NCBI GenBank assembly: GCA_012728655.1
Contig: JAAYEQ010000063.1
Location: 1-52,419 of the forward strand
Length of the DNA: 52,419 nucleotides
Reading direction: 5' to 3'
Source: Syntrophomonadaceae bacterium
Lineage (GTDB): Bacteria; Bacillota; Syntrophomonadia; Syntrophomonadales; DTU052
A model generated the notes under the pieces. That model ran no database searches and was not told the DNA's origin. It was given only the letters and a program-made list of their open reading frames with translations. Numbering within the stretch: position 1 is the stretch's first letter; every line of letters begins with the position of its first letter. Below, piece after piece: positions 33,846 through 42,103 of the stretch. A program made the position numbers and the translations under genes.

Positions 33846-34009
33846 TTATTCATCACGAAGGTTAAGCCGGTTGTAATCGAGAATTCGTGCGTATTGCCGG
33901 AGGTCAAGAAAGCAGCGATACTCCGTACTGCGGCTGCAGCCTCCGGTGCGGTTCGAGAATCCGACCGGCGCTCACCGGCATGGCAAAATGTTTTGGGAAA
34001 GGGAACGGA

Positions 34010-34840
34010 ATGCGTATCATTCAGGCGGAGGACATAACCAGGGCGGTGGCGACAGCGGTAATCGAGGCCAATACCGTGTTGCCCCCTGATATCTGCCAGG
34101 CATTGAAACAAGCGTATGAGAAAGAAAGAATGCCGCGGGCTCGGTACCTGCTGCAAGTCCTGCTGGAGAATGCCGAGATTGCAAAAAAAGAGGGATTGGC
34201 CCTGTGTCAGGATACGGGCATGACAGTAGTTGACATAATGATCGGGCAGGAGGTACACATCACCGGAGATTTACGGGAGGCGGTTAATGAAGGAATAAGG
34301 GTGGGTTACCATCAGGGCCACTTTCGAGCTTCGGTGGTAAAGGATCCCCTCATCCGGGTTAACACCGGTGACAACACCCCCTGCATCATGCACACGGAGA
34401 TCGTTCCCGGCGACAAGATGCGGATAACCGTATTCCCGAAGGGAGCCGGCAGTGAGAACATGGCCCGGGCGGCAATGCTCAAACCCGGTGCGGGAGAACA
34501 GGGGATTATCGATTTTGTATTGGAGACAGTGGAGATCGCGGGGGGAAATCCCTGCCCGCCGCTGGTAGTGGGTGTTGGGATTGGCGGCAATATGGAGCTG
34601 GCTTGCTACCTGGCCAAGAAGGCAATAATGAAGCCTCTGGGAGCGTCGAGTCCTTATCCGGAACTGCAGCGCAAGCTGTTGGAGTCGATTAACAAGACCG
34701 GGATCGGTCCTCAGGGATTGGGGGGAGATACCACTGCTCTGGGGGTTAACATTGAGTCCTATCCAACACATATAGCCAGCCTGCCGGTAGCCGTTAACCT
34801 GGGTTGCCACTCAACCCGGCGCTGCACCCTGGAACTCTAA
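34010..34840 (+). CDS. Fumarate hydratase, alpha subunit (class I, Fe-S)
   Basis: A 276-residue alpha chain of the two-subunit oxygen-sensitive fumarase (or tartrate dehydratase) that interconverts fumarate and malate. Cluster-ligand and core motifs are LALCQDTGMTVVDI, DNTPCIMHTEIVPGD, FPKGAGSEN, VGVGIGGNMELACYLAKKA and NLGCHSTRR. Three cysteines (CQDTG, GGNMELAC or a neighbour, and LGCHS) can hold a [4Fe-4S] cluster. ATG 34010 is chosen over the longer frame because a fumarase normally begins with this IIQAEDI segment. The beta chain follows 26 bases later. In syntrophs this enzyme serves succinate/propionate metabolism. Confidence 0.93.
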   Translation: MRIIQAEDITRAVATAVIEANTVLPPDICQALKQAYEKERMPRARYLLQVLLENAEIAKKEGLALCQDTGMTVVDIMIGQEVHITGDLREAVNEGIRVGYHQGHFRASVVKDPLIRVNTGDNTPCIMHTEIVPGDKMRITVFPKGAGSENMARAAMLKPGAGEQGIIDFVLETVEIAGGNPCPPLVVGVGIGGNMELACYLAKKAIMKPLGASSPYPELQRKLLESINKTGIGPQGLGGDTTALGVNIESYPTHIASLPVAVNLGCHSTRRCTLEL

Positions 34841-34866
34841 AGGCGTAAAATATGCGGAGGTCTTAA

Positions 34867-35415
34867 ATGGAATTCAAGGTGTTAAAAACGCCTCTAACCA
34901 CAGAGGTGGTGCGGTCACTGCGAGCCGGTGACTTTGTAGCACTGTATGGGGTTGTATATACCGCCCGCGATGCGGCTCACCGGCGAATGGTCCAAGCCAT
35001 AGCCTCTGGAGAGCCGCTGCCGTTTGATCCGGCGGGTCAGGTGATTTATTACACCGGACCCTGTCCCGGTTTTAACCACCACCCGGTGGGATCGTGCGGA
35101 CCTACCACCAGTGGGCGGATGGACGGTTATACGGTCGAGCTTCTAAAACTTGGAATTAAGGGAATGATAGGCAAAGGAGAGAGATCCGCCGAGGTCAGGG
35201 CGGCGATGCAGGAGTGCCAGGCCGTGTACCTGGCAACTATCGGCGGTGCCGGAGCCTATTTGTCCCGGAAGGTGCTCCGGGCGGAGATTGTGGCCTATCC
35301 GGATCTGGGACCGGAGGCGGTTATGAAGCTGGAAGTGGCTGATTTCCCATGTATTGTGGCAACGGATGTCCATGGGGGCAATCTCTATCGAGATCAAGAC
35401 AAGGGGGCTATATAA
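34867..35415 (+). CDS. Fumarate hydratase, beta subunit (class I)
   Basis: A 182-residue beta chain carrying the swivel domain of class I fumarase. It shows [34 protein letters not shown], the conserved [16 protein letters not shown] loop and [13 protein letters not shown]. Length matches separate-subunit fumarases. ATG 34867 follows GGAGG. It directly follows the alpha gene and precedes rph by two bases, so fumarase and tRNA/nucleotide-quality genes share a transcript. The pair is annotated as fumarase, though tartrate dehydratase uses the same fold. Confidence 0.93.
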   Translation: MEFKVLKTPLTTEVVRSLRAGDFVALYGVVYTARDAAHRRMVQAIASGEPLPFDPAGQVIYYTGPCPGFNHHPVGSCGPTTSGRMDGYTVELLKLGIKGMIGKGERSAEVRAAMQECQAVYLATIGGAGAYLSRKVLRAEIVAYPDLGPEAVMKLEVADFPCIVATDVHGGNLYRDQDKGAI

Positions 35416-35417
35416 AG

Positions 35418-36143
35418 ATGCGTATTAACGGAAGACGGCCGGATGAAATGAGGCCGGTTAAAATAACGCCCAATTACCTGAAATATGCGGAAGGCTCGGT
35501 ATTGATCGAGGCCGGGGACACGCGAGTCATATGTGCGGCATCGGTTGAGGACAAGGTACCGCCTTTTTTGAAGGGGACGGGTTCAGGCTGGGTGACAGCC
35601 GAATACGGCCTGTTGCCGCGTTCAACTGAGACGCGGAACGTCAGGGAAGCATCCCGGGGAAAGGTAAGCGGTCGAACTTCGGAGATTCAACGTCTGGTGG
35701 GAAGATCTCTTAGGGCGGTAGTGGATATTGAGGCCCTGGGCGAAAGGACCATCTGGATTGATTGTGATGTCATCCAGGCCGACGGAGGTACCCGCACCGC
35801 TTCAATAACCGGGTCCTTCGTGGCGATGTGCCTGGCTGTGAGAAAACTGAAGGAGCAGGGATTAATTGAAAGGATGCCGGTTAAAGACTATGTAGCCGCC
35901 ATCAGTGTCGGCATTGTTGACGGTGAGGTTGTGCTTGACCTTGATTATGCGGAAGACTCCCGGGCCGAGGTGGACATGAACGTGGTCATGAACAGCAAGG
36001 GGGAGTTTATAGAGATTCAGGGAACGGCCGAGCGCAACCCTTTTACCCGGTCCCAGATGGATAGGCTTCTCGATCTGGCTGCCGGGGGTATCAAGGAACT
36101 TATTGCCATACAAATGGGTATCATAGGAGAAATAGGGGAATGA
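35418..36143 (+). CDS. rph: Ribonuclease PH
   Basis: A 241-residue phosphorolytic 3'-5' exonuclease that trims tRNA precursors. It begins [16 protein letters not shown] and contains [16 protein letters not shown], the RNA-binding arginines of [19 protein letters not shown], and [20 protein letters not shown] with the phosphate/metal-site acids. It is full length, unlike the truncated Rph of some E. coli strains. ATG 35418 follows AAGGGGG by ten bases; the longer upstream frame overlaps fumarase. The last four bases overlap the rdgB start (ATGA), the common rph-rdgB coupling. Confidence 0.97.
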   Translation: MRINGRRPDEMRPVKITPNYLKYAEGSVLIEAGDTRVICAASVEDKVPPFLKGTGSGWVTAEYGLLPRSTETRNVREASRGKVSGRTSEIQRLVGRSLRAVVDIEALGERTIWIDCDVIQADGGTRTASITGSFVAMCLAVRKLKEQGLIERMPVKDYVAAISVGIVDGEVVLDLDYAEDSRAEVDMNVVMNSKGEFIEIQGTAERNPFTRSQMDRLLDLAAGGIKELIAIQMGIIGEIGE

Positions 36144-36742
36144 AAGCAAGACTGGTGATAGCCTCGAATAACGAGAAAAAGAAAAGAGAACTGCTGCAGA
36201 TTATCGGGGACCTGGACCTGGAAATCGCCACCTTAAAAGAATTTCCTCAGGCACCGGTGGTTGAAGAGGATGGTTTGACCTTTCAAGAGAATGCGGTCAA
36301 AAAGGCTCGCGAGATTGCTGAATTCACCGGGTGCCTGACTCTGGCAGACGATTCCGGTCTTGAGGTGGATGCCCTGGGAGGGCTCCCCGGGGTGCACTCG
36401 GCCCGTTTCGCCGGCGAACCCTCCGATGACGAGCGCAATAATAGGAAACTCCTGGAGATGTTGGAGGGCGTCCCCGCTCAGGAACGAACGGCCCGCTTCC
36501 GCTGTGTGATTGCCATCGCTTTCCCCGACGGCCGGGTTGAAACTGCTGAAGGTACCTGCGAAGGCCGGATTGGTTTTGAACCCAGAGGCCAGGGGGGATT
36601 CGGTTATGATCCTCTGTTTATCCCCGATGGATATGATCTGACCTTTGCCGAATTGAACCCGGAGGTAAAGAACAGCATCAGCCACCGGGGGAAGGCATTA
36701 CAAAAGGCAATAAAGCTGCTGCAAAGTATTCACAGCGGTTAA
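36140..36742 (+). CDS. rdgB: XTP/dITP pyrophosphatase
   Basis: A 200-residue Ham1/RdgB enzyme that removes xanthosine and inosine triphosphates from the nucleotide pool. Signatures are [59 protein letters not shown], and [11 protein letters not shown]...TFAEL...[11 protein letters not shown]. The start overlaps the rph stop by four bases. Length and all nucleotide-binding motifs are normal. Confidence 0.96.
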   Translation: MKARLVIASNNEKKKRELLQIIGDLDLEIATLKEFPQAPVVEEDGLTFQENAVKKAREIAEFTGCLTLADDSGLEVDALGGLPGVHSARFAGEPSDDERNNRKLLEMLEGVPAQERTARFRCVIAIAFPDGRVETAEGTCEGRIGFEPRGQGGFGYDPLFIPDGYDLTFAELNPEVKNSISHRGKALQKAIKLLQSIHSG

Positions 36743-36851
36743 CCGGGTTTGCGTATCGCCTAGCCGGTCTTTGCCAAAGGCGGTTCCGGGTAAACGGTTT
36801 GTAATGGCGGTCGGTTTTGTTAACAACGCTGCTGGTGGGGAGGGTTTTCCG

Positions 36852-37328
36852 TTGCTGGTTGTGGTGGTCGGTGATACCCATGGCCGTTGGGAACCTGTAC
36901 ATAAAGAGATTAGGTCGCTCCCCGGCTTAAATGTTTTGCTCCATACCGGGGATCATTACCAGGATGGCGGGGCTTTGGCCCGCAAGCTCAAAATCAAGGG
37001 GTATTCGGTGGTCGGCAACTGTGACCGTGCCGACGGAGCGAGAGAGAATACACTGGAACTCGAAGGGCACCGAATTCTTCTTACCCACGGACACCTTTAT
37101 CGGGTAAAACAGACCATGAACCACCTCTACTACAAGGCCAAAGAGGCCGGATACGATATTGTTGTCTTCGGACATACCCATGTTCCCTTCCTGGAAAAGG
37201 CGGATGGCATCTGGTTTTTCAATCCGGGAAGTCCCACTTTTCCCCGTAACGGTCGACCCACCTACGGCCTGATGGAGCTCCGTCCAGGCCATGCCGAACT
37301 GCGGATCGTGGAGATGAAACGGGCCTAG
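36852..37328 (+). CDS. YfcE/MJ0936-family phosphodiesterase
   Basis: A 158-residue calcineurin-like metallophosphoesterase. Metal ligands are visible in VVVVGDTHGRWE (D/H), LLHTGDHYQDG (D), VVGNCDRA (N), LLTHGHLYRV (H) and VVFGHTHVPF (H/H). Related enzymes cleave phosphodiester bonds of unknown cellular substrates. TTG 36852 follows GGGGAGGG by eight bases; the longer frame upstream has no site. It completes the common rph-rdgB-yfcE gene order and lies 60 bases before tRNA-Pro. Confidence 0.92.
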   Translation: MLVVVVGDTHGRWEPVHKEIRSLPGLNVLLHTGDHYQDGGALARKLKIKGYSVVGNCDRADGARENTLELEGHRILLTHGHLYRVKQTMNHLYYKAKEAGYDIVVFGHTHVPFLEKADGIWFFNPGSPTFPRNGRPTYGLMELRPGHAELRIVEMKRA

Positions 37329-37388
37329 AGCCCGCCTGGCGGCTTCATTGACAAGAGTTCGGCTTTGAAGGTACAATAAATGTTGCGT

Positions 37389-37466
37389 CGGGGTGTAGCG
37401 CAGTTTGGCTAGCGCGCCTGCCTTGGGAGCAGGAGGTCGAAGGTTCAAATCCTTTCACCCCGACCA
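37389..37466 (+). tRNA. tRNA-Pro (anticodon TGG)
   Basis: A complete cloverleaf. Acceptor CGGGGTG (37389-37395) pairs with CACCCCG (37456-37462), followed by discriminator A and encoded CCA. D-stem GCGC/GCGC, anticodon stem CCTGC/GCAGG with loop CTTGGGA (anticodon TGG, proline), and T-arm GAAGG-TTCAAAT-CCTTT are all present. Confidence 0.97.
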
Positions 37467-37619
37467 TTTTTGTGTCCAGAAAAGCCTAAATATCGTCGTT
37501 TGTGGAGCATAAGAGATTTGTGGAAGGGCCGATTATAGCTCCGCAAGGATCCCGTAATATCCGTATGTATCCGAAAGTACGGTAGCGAGTGGGTAGCAAA
37601 ATGGTTAGCAAGAAGGACG

Positions 37620-37656
37620 ATCTCCAAACTAGACGGTTTGGAGATTTTTGTTTTTA
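37620..37656 (+). terminator. Intrinsic terminator downstream of tRNA-Pro
   Basis: ATCTCCAAAC (37620-37629) pairs with GTTTGGAGAT (37636-37645), followed by TTTTGTTTTTAT. The 150 bases between the tRNA and this hairpin hold no gene that I can identify. Confidence 0.85.
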
Positions 37657-37849
37657 TAATTCCGGCCGGTTATGTTCAGGGTATTCATTGTTTTTTATCT
37701 CTGTCTGGGTCTATGATAAGGTACAATAAGTTTCGCAATTTGCATAGCGTCCTAACGACATGAACATGAGACCTACCTGTATGATGTAGTTGGCTATGTT
37801 AGTTTCCAAGCGGTTGCATTCACGAAAAAATCTTGACGGTACCTCGTTC

Positions 37850-37928
37850 TACAGCATAAACCGACGTATACCGAACGGTACGTACGGTGGTGTGAGAGGA
37901 CGGGGGTTAGCCGCCCCCTCCTACTCGA
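37850..37928 (+). mobile_element. Group II intron 3' remnant (domains V and VI)
   Basis: The stretch contains a domain-V-like hairpin CCGACGTATACCG-AA-CGGTACGTACGG (37861-37887), the linker GGTGTGAGAGG, and a domain-VI-like stem ACGGGGG...CGCCCCC (37900-37918) followed by CTCCTACTCGAT. This is the sequence commonly found at the 3' end of bacterial group II introns in Clostridia. No reverse transcriptase gene or 5' intron part is present in the 200 bases upstream, so it is a decayed remnant. Confidence 0.75.
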
Positions 37929-37937
37929 TTTCAATTC

Positions 37938-38249
37938 TTATTTTTTTAACAACGCTACCCTGATGACGCCCTTGGGGTCGGTTATGAGTAAGGACACGAG
38001 CCAGATAATCAATCCCAGCGCAACAACGGATAGCCCCAGATAGAAATCGTTGAGCATATCAAGCGGCGCGGGAGTGAAATACTCTGCGCCCAACTCCGCG
38101 TATTCGTAAATCGCGTCCACCAGCCACATCAGCGAAGCGCCCCAGTACATCCAGCAGAGGATGCCGATTTTCATTTCGTTATGGGGAGCGTTCTTATACC
38201 AGATGACTGTGCAAATGATGGCCGCAAAAACGGTGGTCAGCAGAGTCAT
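37938..38249 (-). CDS. Hypothetical membrane protein (three helices)
   Basis: A 103-residue protein with three hydrophobic helices (about residues 2-18, 28-45 and 68-91) and a short polar loop between the second and third (EYAELGAEYFTPAPLDM). I do not recognise a named family; similar small proteins occur beside homologues of the next gene in Clostridia. It starts 12 bases after the stop of that gene with GGAGGG upstream, so the two form an operon behind the leader at 38694-38849. Its C-terminal codons end just next to the group II intron remnant. Confidence 0.75.
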   Translation of the reverse strand: MTLLTTVFAAIICTVIWYKNAPHNEMKIGILCWMYWGASLMWLVDAIYEYAELGAEYFTPAPLDMLNDFYLGLSVVALGLIIWLVSLLITDPKGVIRVALLKK

Positions 38250-38261
38250 TTACAGCCCTCC

Positions 38262-38663
38262 TTAATTTGAAGCGCGTTGCGCTTCACTCTCCATCGCATT
38301 CGTTACCAGTAGCATCACGCCCCAAACGGCGGTGACGAGGGCCGCCATCGACACGCCGACGGTCGCCATTTCCGAGAGCATCACCGACGCTGCGGCTGGA
38401 TCGGATGCCGCAGTCAGGAACGGGAACCAGGGCACTACCTCCCCGTGCCATAGATGCTCAAAGGCAAGCAGTGCAGAACCGCCCCACAGCAAATTATTGA
38501 GCCATTTCAGCTTTCTGGAGAAAGGTATTCTGGTCTCCATCTCCAAACTGCTGTTTTCATTGGCGCCCTTCAAGGCTGCCTGTTTTGTTTCTTGAGATTC
38601 TACAACTTTGGTGATAACTGTGGTTACGACCGCCTCGGCCACAGGTACAAGAAAACATGCCAT
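38262..38663 (-). CDS. Hypothetical membrane protein, first gene of a two-gene operon
   Basis: A 133-residue protein. The N-terminus is MACFLVPVAEAVVTTVITKVV, hydrophobic and probably membrane-inserting, followed by a charged segment and two further hydrophobic helices (LNNLLWGGSALLAFEHLW; VGVSMAALVTAVWGVMLLV). No named domain is recognised. The start at 38663 follows GAGGAGGG; a longer open frame upstream lies across the structured leader and is not used. It is cotranscribed with the next small membrane protein. The pair may form a two-subunit membrane complex; this is inference from context. Confidence 0.75.
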   Translation of the reverse strand: MACFLVPVAEAVVTTVITKVVESQETKQAALKGANENSSLEMETRIPFSRKLKWLNNLLWGGSALLAFEHLWHGEVVPWFPFLTAASDPAAASVMLSEMATVGVSMAALVTAVWGVMLLVTNAMESEAQRASN

Positions 38664-38693
38664 AATAAACCCTCCTCTTGATAATGATAATCC

Positions 38694-38849
38694 TGTGCAG
38701 CAATCATGATTATCGAGATTGCCATTGCACGTCGTTATAAAAACCAAAAAGGCATACGGTTCTTCTTCTGAAAAACCGTATGCCTTCAATGGCATACATT
38801 CAACTCCGATTGCTGCACATTGTATAAAAGCCGGAACGCGTCAGCGTTC
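38694..38849 (-). promoter_or_regulatory. Structured leader with competing terminator and antiterminator stems
   Basis: Arms on the plus strand nest as follows: 38694-38705 with 38808-38819 (12 bp), 38720-38727 with 38787-38794 (8 bp), and the hairpin 38749-38761 with 38774-38786 (13 bp). On the minus strand the 13-bp hairpin is followed by TTTTTGGTTTTTATAA, a good intrinsic terminator. GTATGCC (38778-38784) can instead pair with GGCATAC (38791-38797), which would break the terminator. A further GAACGC/GCGTTC hairpin is at 38834-38849. This leader precedes the minus-strand membrane genes and looks like an attenuator. No known riboswitch is recognised. Confidence 0.55.
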
Positions 38850-39056
38850 TTAAACCTACTTCATGTAGATTTTTTCTCTAATTTTACTATGAAAGGTGAC
38901 CTTGATCAAGGGCCTCCATAGGGATCGGCACAAACGCCTCGGTTATTTAACATCCCCTGAACTGCCTATAATTACCATGTTTCCAGGGCAGGACCTGGCA
39001 ATTCGGTGTCGAAGCAAATTGAAACAGCATACCTTTTGCAATACATACGGAACATT

Positions 39057-40331
39057 ATGGTTAACGCTAAAGGCTCACTCATCAACAAAGCTTTATACAT
39101 AATCATTCTGGCAGTTTTGGCGTTATTTGTCAGCCCATGGCTTTCCACTGCATCCGCGGCCGCCGGCTCAAGCTCGCCGCGGGTTATCCTCAATGGCAGA
39201 CAACTGTATTTCGAAGTTCCACCGATTATTCAAGACTCCCGGACTTTGGTCCCATTGCGGGGCGTATTTGAAGCCATGGGGGCAAATGTTGACTGGAACG
39301 CTGCCAGCCGTGTTGTCACCGCCAGCAAAGGAGCCATTACGGTCATACTGCCGGTTGACTCCAGCACTGCCTTGGTGAACGGCAACCCGTGCATCCTGGA
39401 TGTTCCCCCCAGGATAGTAAACGGCCGAACATTGGCTCCGCTGCGTTTTGTCGGTGAAGCCTTCGGCGGCAGGGTTACCTGGGACGGTAAGACCAAGACT
39501 GTTTACATAAACAACACCTCGGTTGATAAACCGGATGCGGTAAAGGTAAACGTCAACCGGATTAACCTTAGAAATGGACCGTCAACGCTTGCAGCAGTGA
39601 TAGGCTATGCTGAGTCGGGTGAAATATTTGAAGTCCTGGAAGAACAGGATGGCTGGTTTCAGATCAGACGAGGGGACAAAACCGCTTGGCTGGCGGGTTG
39701 GCTGGTTGTAGCCGTTTCCCCGGACGGTACGCCCGAGCCCGAACCCGAACCTCAACATCCGGAAAGAATCGTGGTCCTGGATGCCGGGCATGGTGGGTTT
39801 GATCCGGGCGCAAGCGGAAGAATACTCAAGGAAAAGGATATAAACCTGAAAATAACTCAGGGCGTGGGAAGGCTGCTTGAGCAAAATGACATTACGGTTG
39901 TCTATACTCGTAATGATGACCGCTATGTTGGTCTGGAAGAACGGAGCAACATGGCGAATCAGTTAAACGCCAGCATTTTTGTATCAATACATAATAACGC
40001 CAGCAACCTGCCCTCCGTATCGGGCACCGAGACTTACTTCTATGCTCCGGCAAGTGAGCCGGAACTGTTTGCCCAACGTGACGCCAGAGCCAGGTTGGCC
40101 AAAGCCATACAGACAGAATTGGTTTCCATGCTGTCGAGAAACGACCGCGGAGTAAAGGAGGCCAATTTATCGGTCTTAAGAAATACGAAGATGCCTTCAG
40201 CGTTAGTTGAGGTGGCTTTCCTGAGCAATCCCACGGACGAAGCTCTGCTGCAAAACAACGATTTTGTCAATCGGGCGGCATTGGCCATTGCCAACGGCAT
40301 AATGGCTTTCATGAACGATTATTATAGATAG
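39057..40331 (+). CDS. Secreted N-acetylmuramoyl-L-alanine amidase with copper amine oxidase-type and SH3 domains
   Basis: A 424-residue cell-wall hydrolase. The N-terminal signal peptide (KALYIIILAVLALFVSPWLSTASAAA) is followed by a copper-amine-oxidase N-domain used as a wall-binding module in Clostridia (about 36-135; RTLVPLRGVFEAMGA, RTLAPLRFVGEAFGG). An SH3-like domain (about 148-205; INLRNGPSTLAAVIG) and the Amidase_3 catalytic domain (about 232-420) follow. Zinc and catalytic residues are His in VLDAGHGGFDPG, Glu in KEKDINLKI, His in FVSIHNNAS and Glu in ALVEVAFLSN. An in-frame GTG at 39006 is the alternative start; ATG 39057 gives the better signal peptide. Confidence 0.9.
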   Translation: MVNAKGSLINKALYIIILAVLALFVSPWLSTASAAAGSSSPRVILNGRQLYFEVPPIIQDSRTLVPLRGVFEAMGANVDWNAASRVVTASKGAITVILPVDSSTALVNGNPCILDVPPRIVNGRTLAPLRFVGEAFGGRVTWDGKTKTVYINNTSVDKPDAVKVNVNRINLRNGPSTLAAVIGYAESGEIFEVLEEQDGWFQIRRGDKTAWLAGWLVVAVSPDGTPEPEPEPQHPERIVVLDAGHGGFDPGASGRILKEKDINLKITQGVGRLLEQNDITVVYTRNDDRYVGLEERSNMANQLNASIFVSIHNNASNLPSVSGTETYFYAPASEPELFAQRDARARLAKAIQTELVSMLSRNDRGVKEANLSVLRNTKMPSALVEVAFLSNPTDEALLQNNDFVNRAALAIANGIMAFMNDYYR

Positions 40332-40430
40332 CGGGCATTTGCACATTTCCAACCTTATTTATATTAACATTTATATTAACCAAAAGGAATCAGGAGGGTT
40401 TAATCGAACATGCATTTCAGAGGTGGTTAG

Positions 40431-41249
40431 ATGCGCCCTTTCCTGAAATGGCCGGGGAGCAAGTATCGCATAGTTGGTGCCATTAAGGCGCGCCTCCCCA
40501 AAGGGGAGCGGTTGGTTGAGCCTTTCGTCGGTTCCGGAGCCGTGTTTCTTAATACCGATTACAACCGGTATCTATTGAACGATAACAATCCGGACCTGAT
40601 CAATCTTTACCGGATCCTCAAAAAAGAAGGCGAGCCCTTCATCCAATTCTGCAGGACTTTCTTTACTCCGGAAAACAATACCGCGACCAGGTATTACGAA
40701 TTCCGCCATCTATTTAACACCACCGACGATCTGCGGCTGAAATCAGCGTTATTGATTTACCTGAATCGCCACGGATACAACGGTCTGATTCGTTACAATC
40801 AACAGCACGAGTTTAACGTACCCTTTGGAGAGTATAAGAAACCTTACTTTCCGCTCGAAGAGATGCGATTCTTCTGGAGAAAATCCAAGAAGGCTACGTT
40901 TACCTGCAATGACTTCACCGTGACTATGAGCAGGGCAAAAAGAGGCGACGTTTTGTACTGTGACCCGCCCTATGTTCCCCTCTCCGCAACCTCAAACTTT
41001 ACAAGCTACAGTGCCGGCGGGTTTTCAATGGCCCAACAGGCCAAGCTGGCAGAGTTGGCTGAAAGACTTTCTCGAAAGGGTATACCGGTTTTAATATCCA
41101 ACCACGATACGGCCTTTACCGCTGTTACTTATCAGAACGCAGAGGTATCACATTTGCAGGTGCGGCGTTTCATTAGCTGTGATGGCGATAACCGGAATCA
41201 AGTGGGTGAAATTTTAGCGCTCTTTAAACCTGGGGAGGAAGCGATATAA
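40431..41249 (+). CDS. dam: Dam-type DNA adenine methyltransferase (D12 class)
   Basis: A 272-residue N6-adenine methyltransferase. The N-terminal FLKWPGSKYRI and PFVGSGAVFLN are the SAM-binding motifs of the alpha (D12) class; DPPYVPLSATSNFTSY carries the catalytic DPPY. GATC-type specificity is likely by resemblance to Dam but not proven. No restriction endonuclease lies beside it, so it is solitary and may regulate gene expression or replication. ATG 40431 is preceded by AGAGGTGG. The downstream genes are on the other strand and converge, without a visible terminator between them. Confidence 0.9.
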   Translation: MRPFLKWPGSKYRIVGAIKARLPKGERLVEPFVGSGAVFLNTDYNRYLLNDNNPDLINLYRILKKEGEPFIQFCRTFFTPENNTATRYYEFRHLFNTTDDLRLKSALLIYLNRHGYNGLIRYNQQHEFNVPFGEYKKPYFPLEEMRFFWRKSKKATFTCNDFTVTMSRAKRGDVLYCDPPYVPLSATSNFTSYSAGGFSMAQQAKLAELAERLSRKGIPVLISNHDTAFTAVTYQNAEVSHLQVRRFISCDGDNRNQVGEILALFKPGEEAI

Positions 41250-41294
41250 GTCAGGCGGTTTGGCATATGACACAGGGGAGCATGAAGGGAACGG

Positions 41295-42026
41295 TTAAAT
41301 TGAAGAAGCAAACAGCTCCTTATATTCTTCATACTTGTAACGACTCATTAGAGCGGGCTTATCATACCCCTGGAAAATAATTTCCCAGGATCTGTTGCCT
41401 ATATTGCGTACCTTTCGGATCCGATTGATGTTGACGATGTAAGACTTATGGGTTCGCACGAATTCCTTGGGCAACAACTCAGCCAGGCTGCTCAGACTCC
41501 GGGCAAGCTCGTAAACTCCATTACGGGTATGTACCAGAGTTGTTTTCCCCTGCCTTTCGAAAAAGAAGATTTCTGAAGGAACGAGAAAGACCATCTCCTG
41601 CCGTCCGCTTTGAACGACTATCCGTTTCGGCCGGCTTTGGCTTTGCTGTTTGTATTCACGGGCCAATCCGTACAGAGTATCAAAAACCTTATCCTTTGTT
41701 ATCGGCTTCAGGATGTAATCATAAGGATGCACCGCAAATGAATCCAGAGCGTATTGGGTATAACCGGTGACGAAGACAAATCTGGTGGCCGGGCTTATTT
41801 CGGCAATAATGCCGGCGACCTCCAGACCCGTGTAATCGTCTTCGGGAGACAACTCTATGTCAAGCAAAGCCACATCAGGTTGCTGTTCCCGCGCCAGTTG
41901 AACGGCGTCCCGCCCGTTACCGGCCCCGAAAACACTTTTAACCATTGGATGCTCCGATACTATGGTCTGTAAATACCGCAGGGTATATACTTCATCTTCA
42001 AGAATAAGCACGTCGAGCATTAACAT
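41295..42026 (-). CDS. LytTR-family response regulator
   Basis: A 243-residue regulator. The receiver domain (about 4-122) has acidic residues E10-D11, phospho-acceptor D56 (VALLDIELSPEDD) and the KPITKDK lysine. The LytTR DNA-binding domain covers about 137-240 (IVVQSGRQEMVFLVP, IFFFERQGKTTLVHT, FVRTHKSYIVNINRIRKVRN). It is encoded 77 bases after a GHKL kinase on the same strand, its probable partner. LytTR regulators usually control envelope, adhesion, competence or secreted products. The secreted hydrolase at 43557 lies nearby but the link is only positional. Confidence 0.92.
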   Translation of the reverse strand: MLMLDVLILEDEVYTLRYLQTIVSEHPMVKSVFGAGNGRDAVQLAREQQPDVALLDIELSPEDDYTGLEVAGIIAEISPATRFVFVTGYTQYALDSFAVHPYDYILKPITKDKVFDTLYGLAREYKQQSQSRPKRIVVQSGRQEMVFLVPSEIFFFERQGKTTLVHTRNGVYELARSLSSLAELLPKEFVRTHKSYIVNINRIRKVRNIGNRSWEIIFQGYDKPALMSRYKYEEYKELFASSI

Positions 42027-42103
42027 ACATACCTACCTACCCTCACGCACTTAATGATGCCCGCTTCATAAAGCGGACCAAGTTGTCTGGCAGGACAGGT
42101 TTA

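Noticed and set aside
33948-33964. A tRNA-like T-arm before the fumarase gene
   Set aside because: The loop is too long and no acceptor, D or anticodon arm can be built around it.
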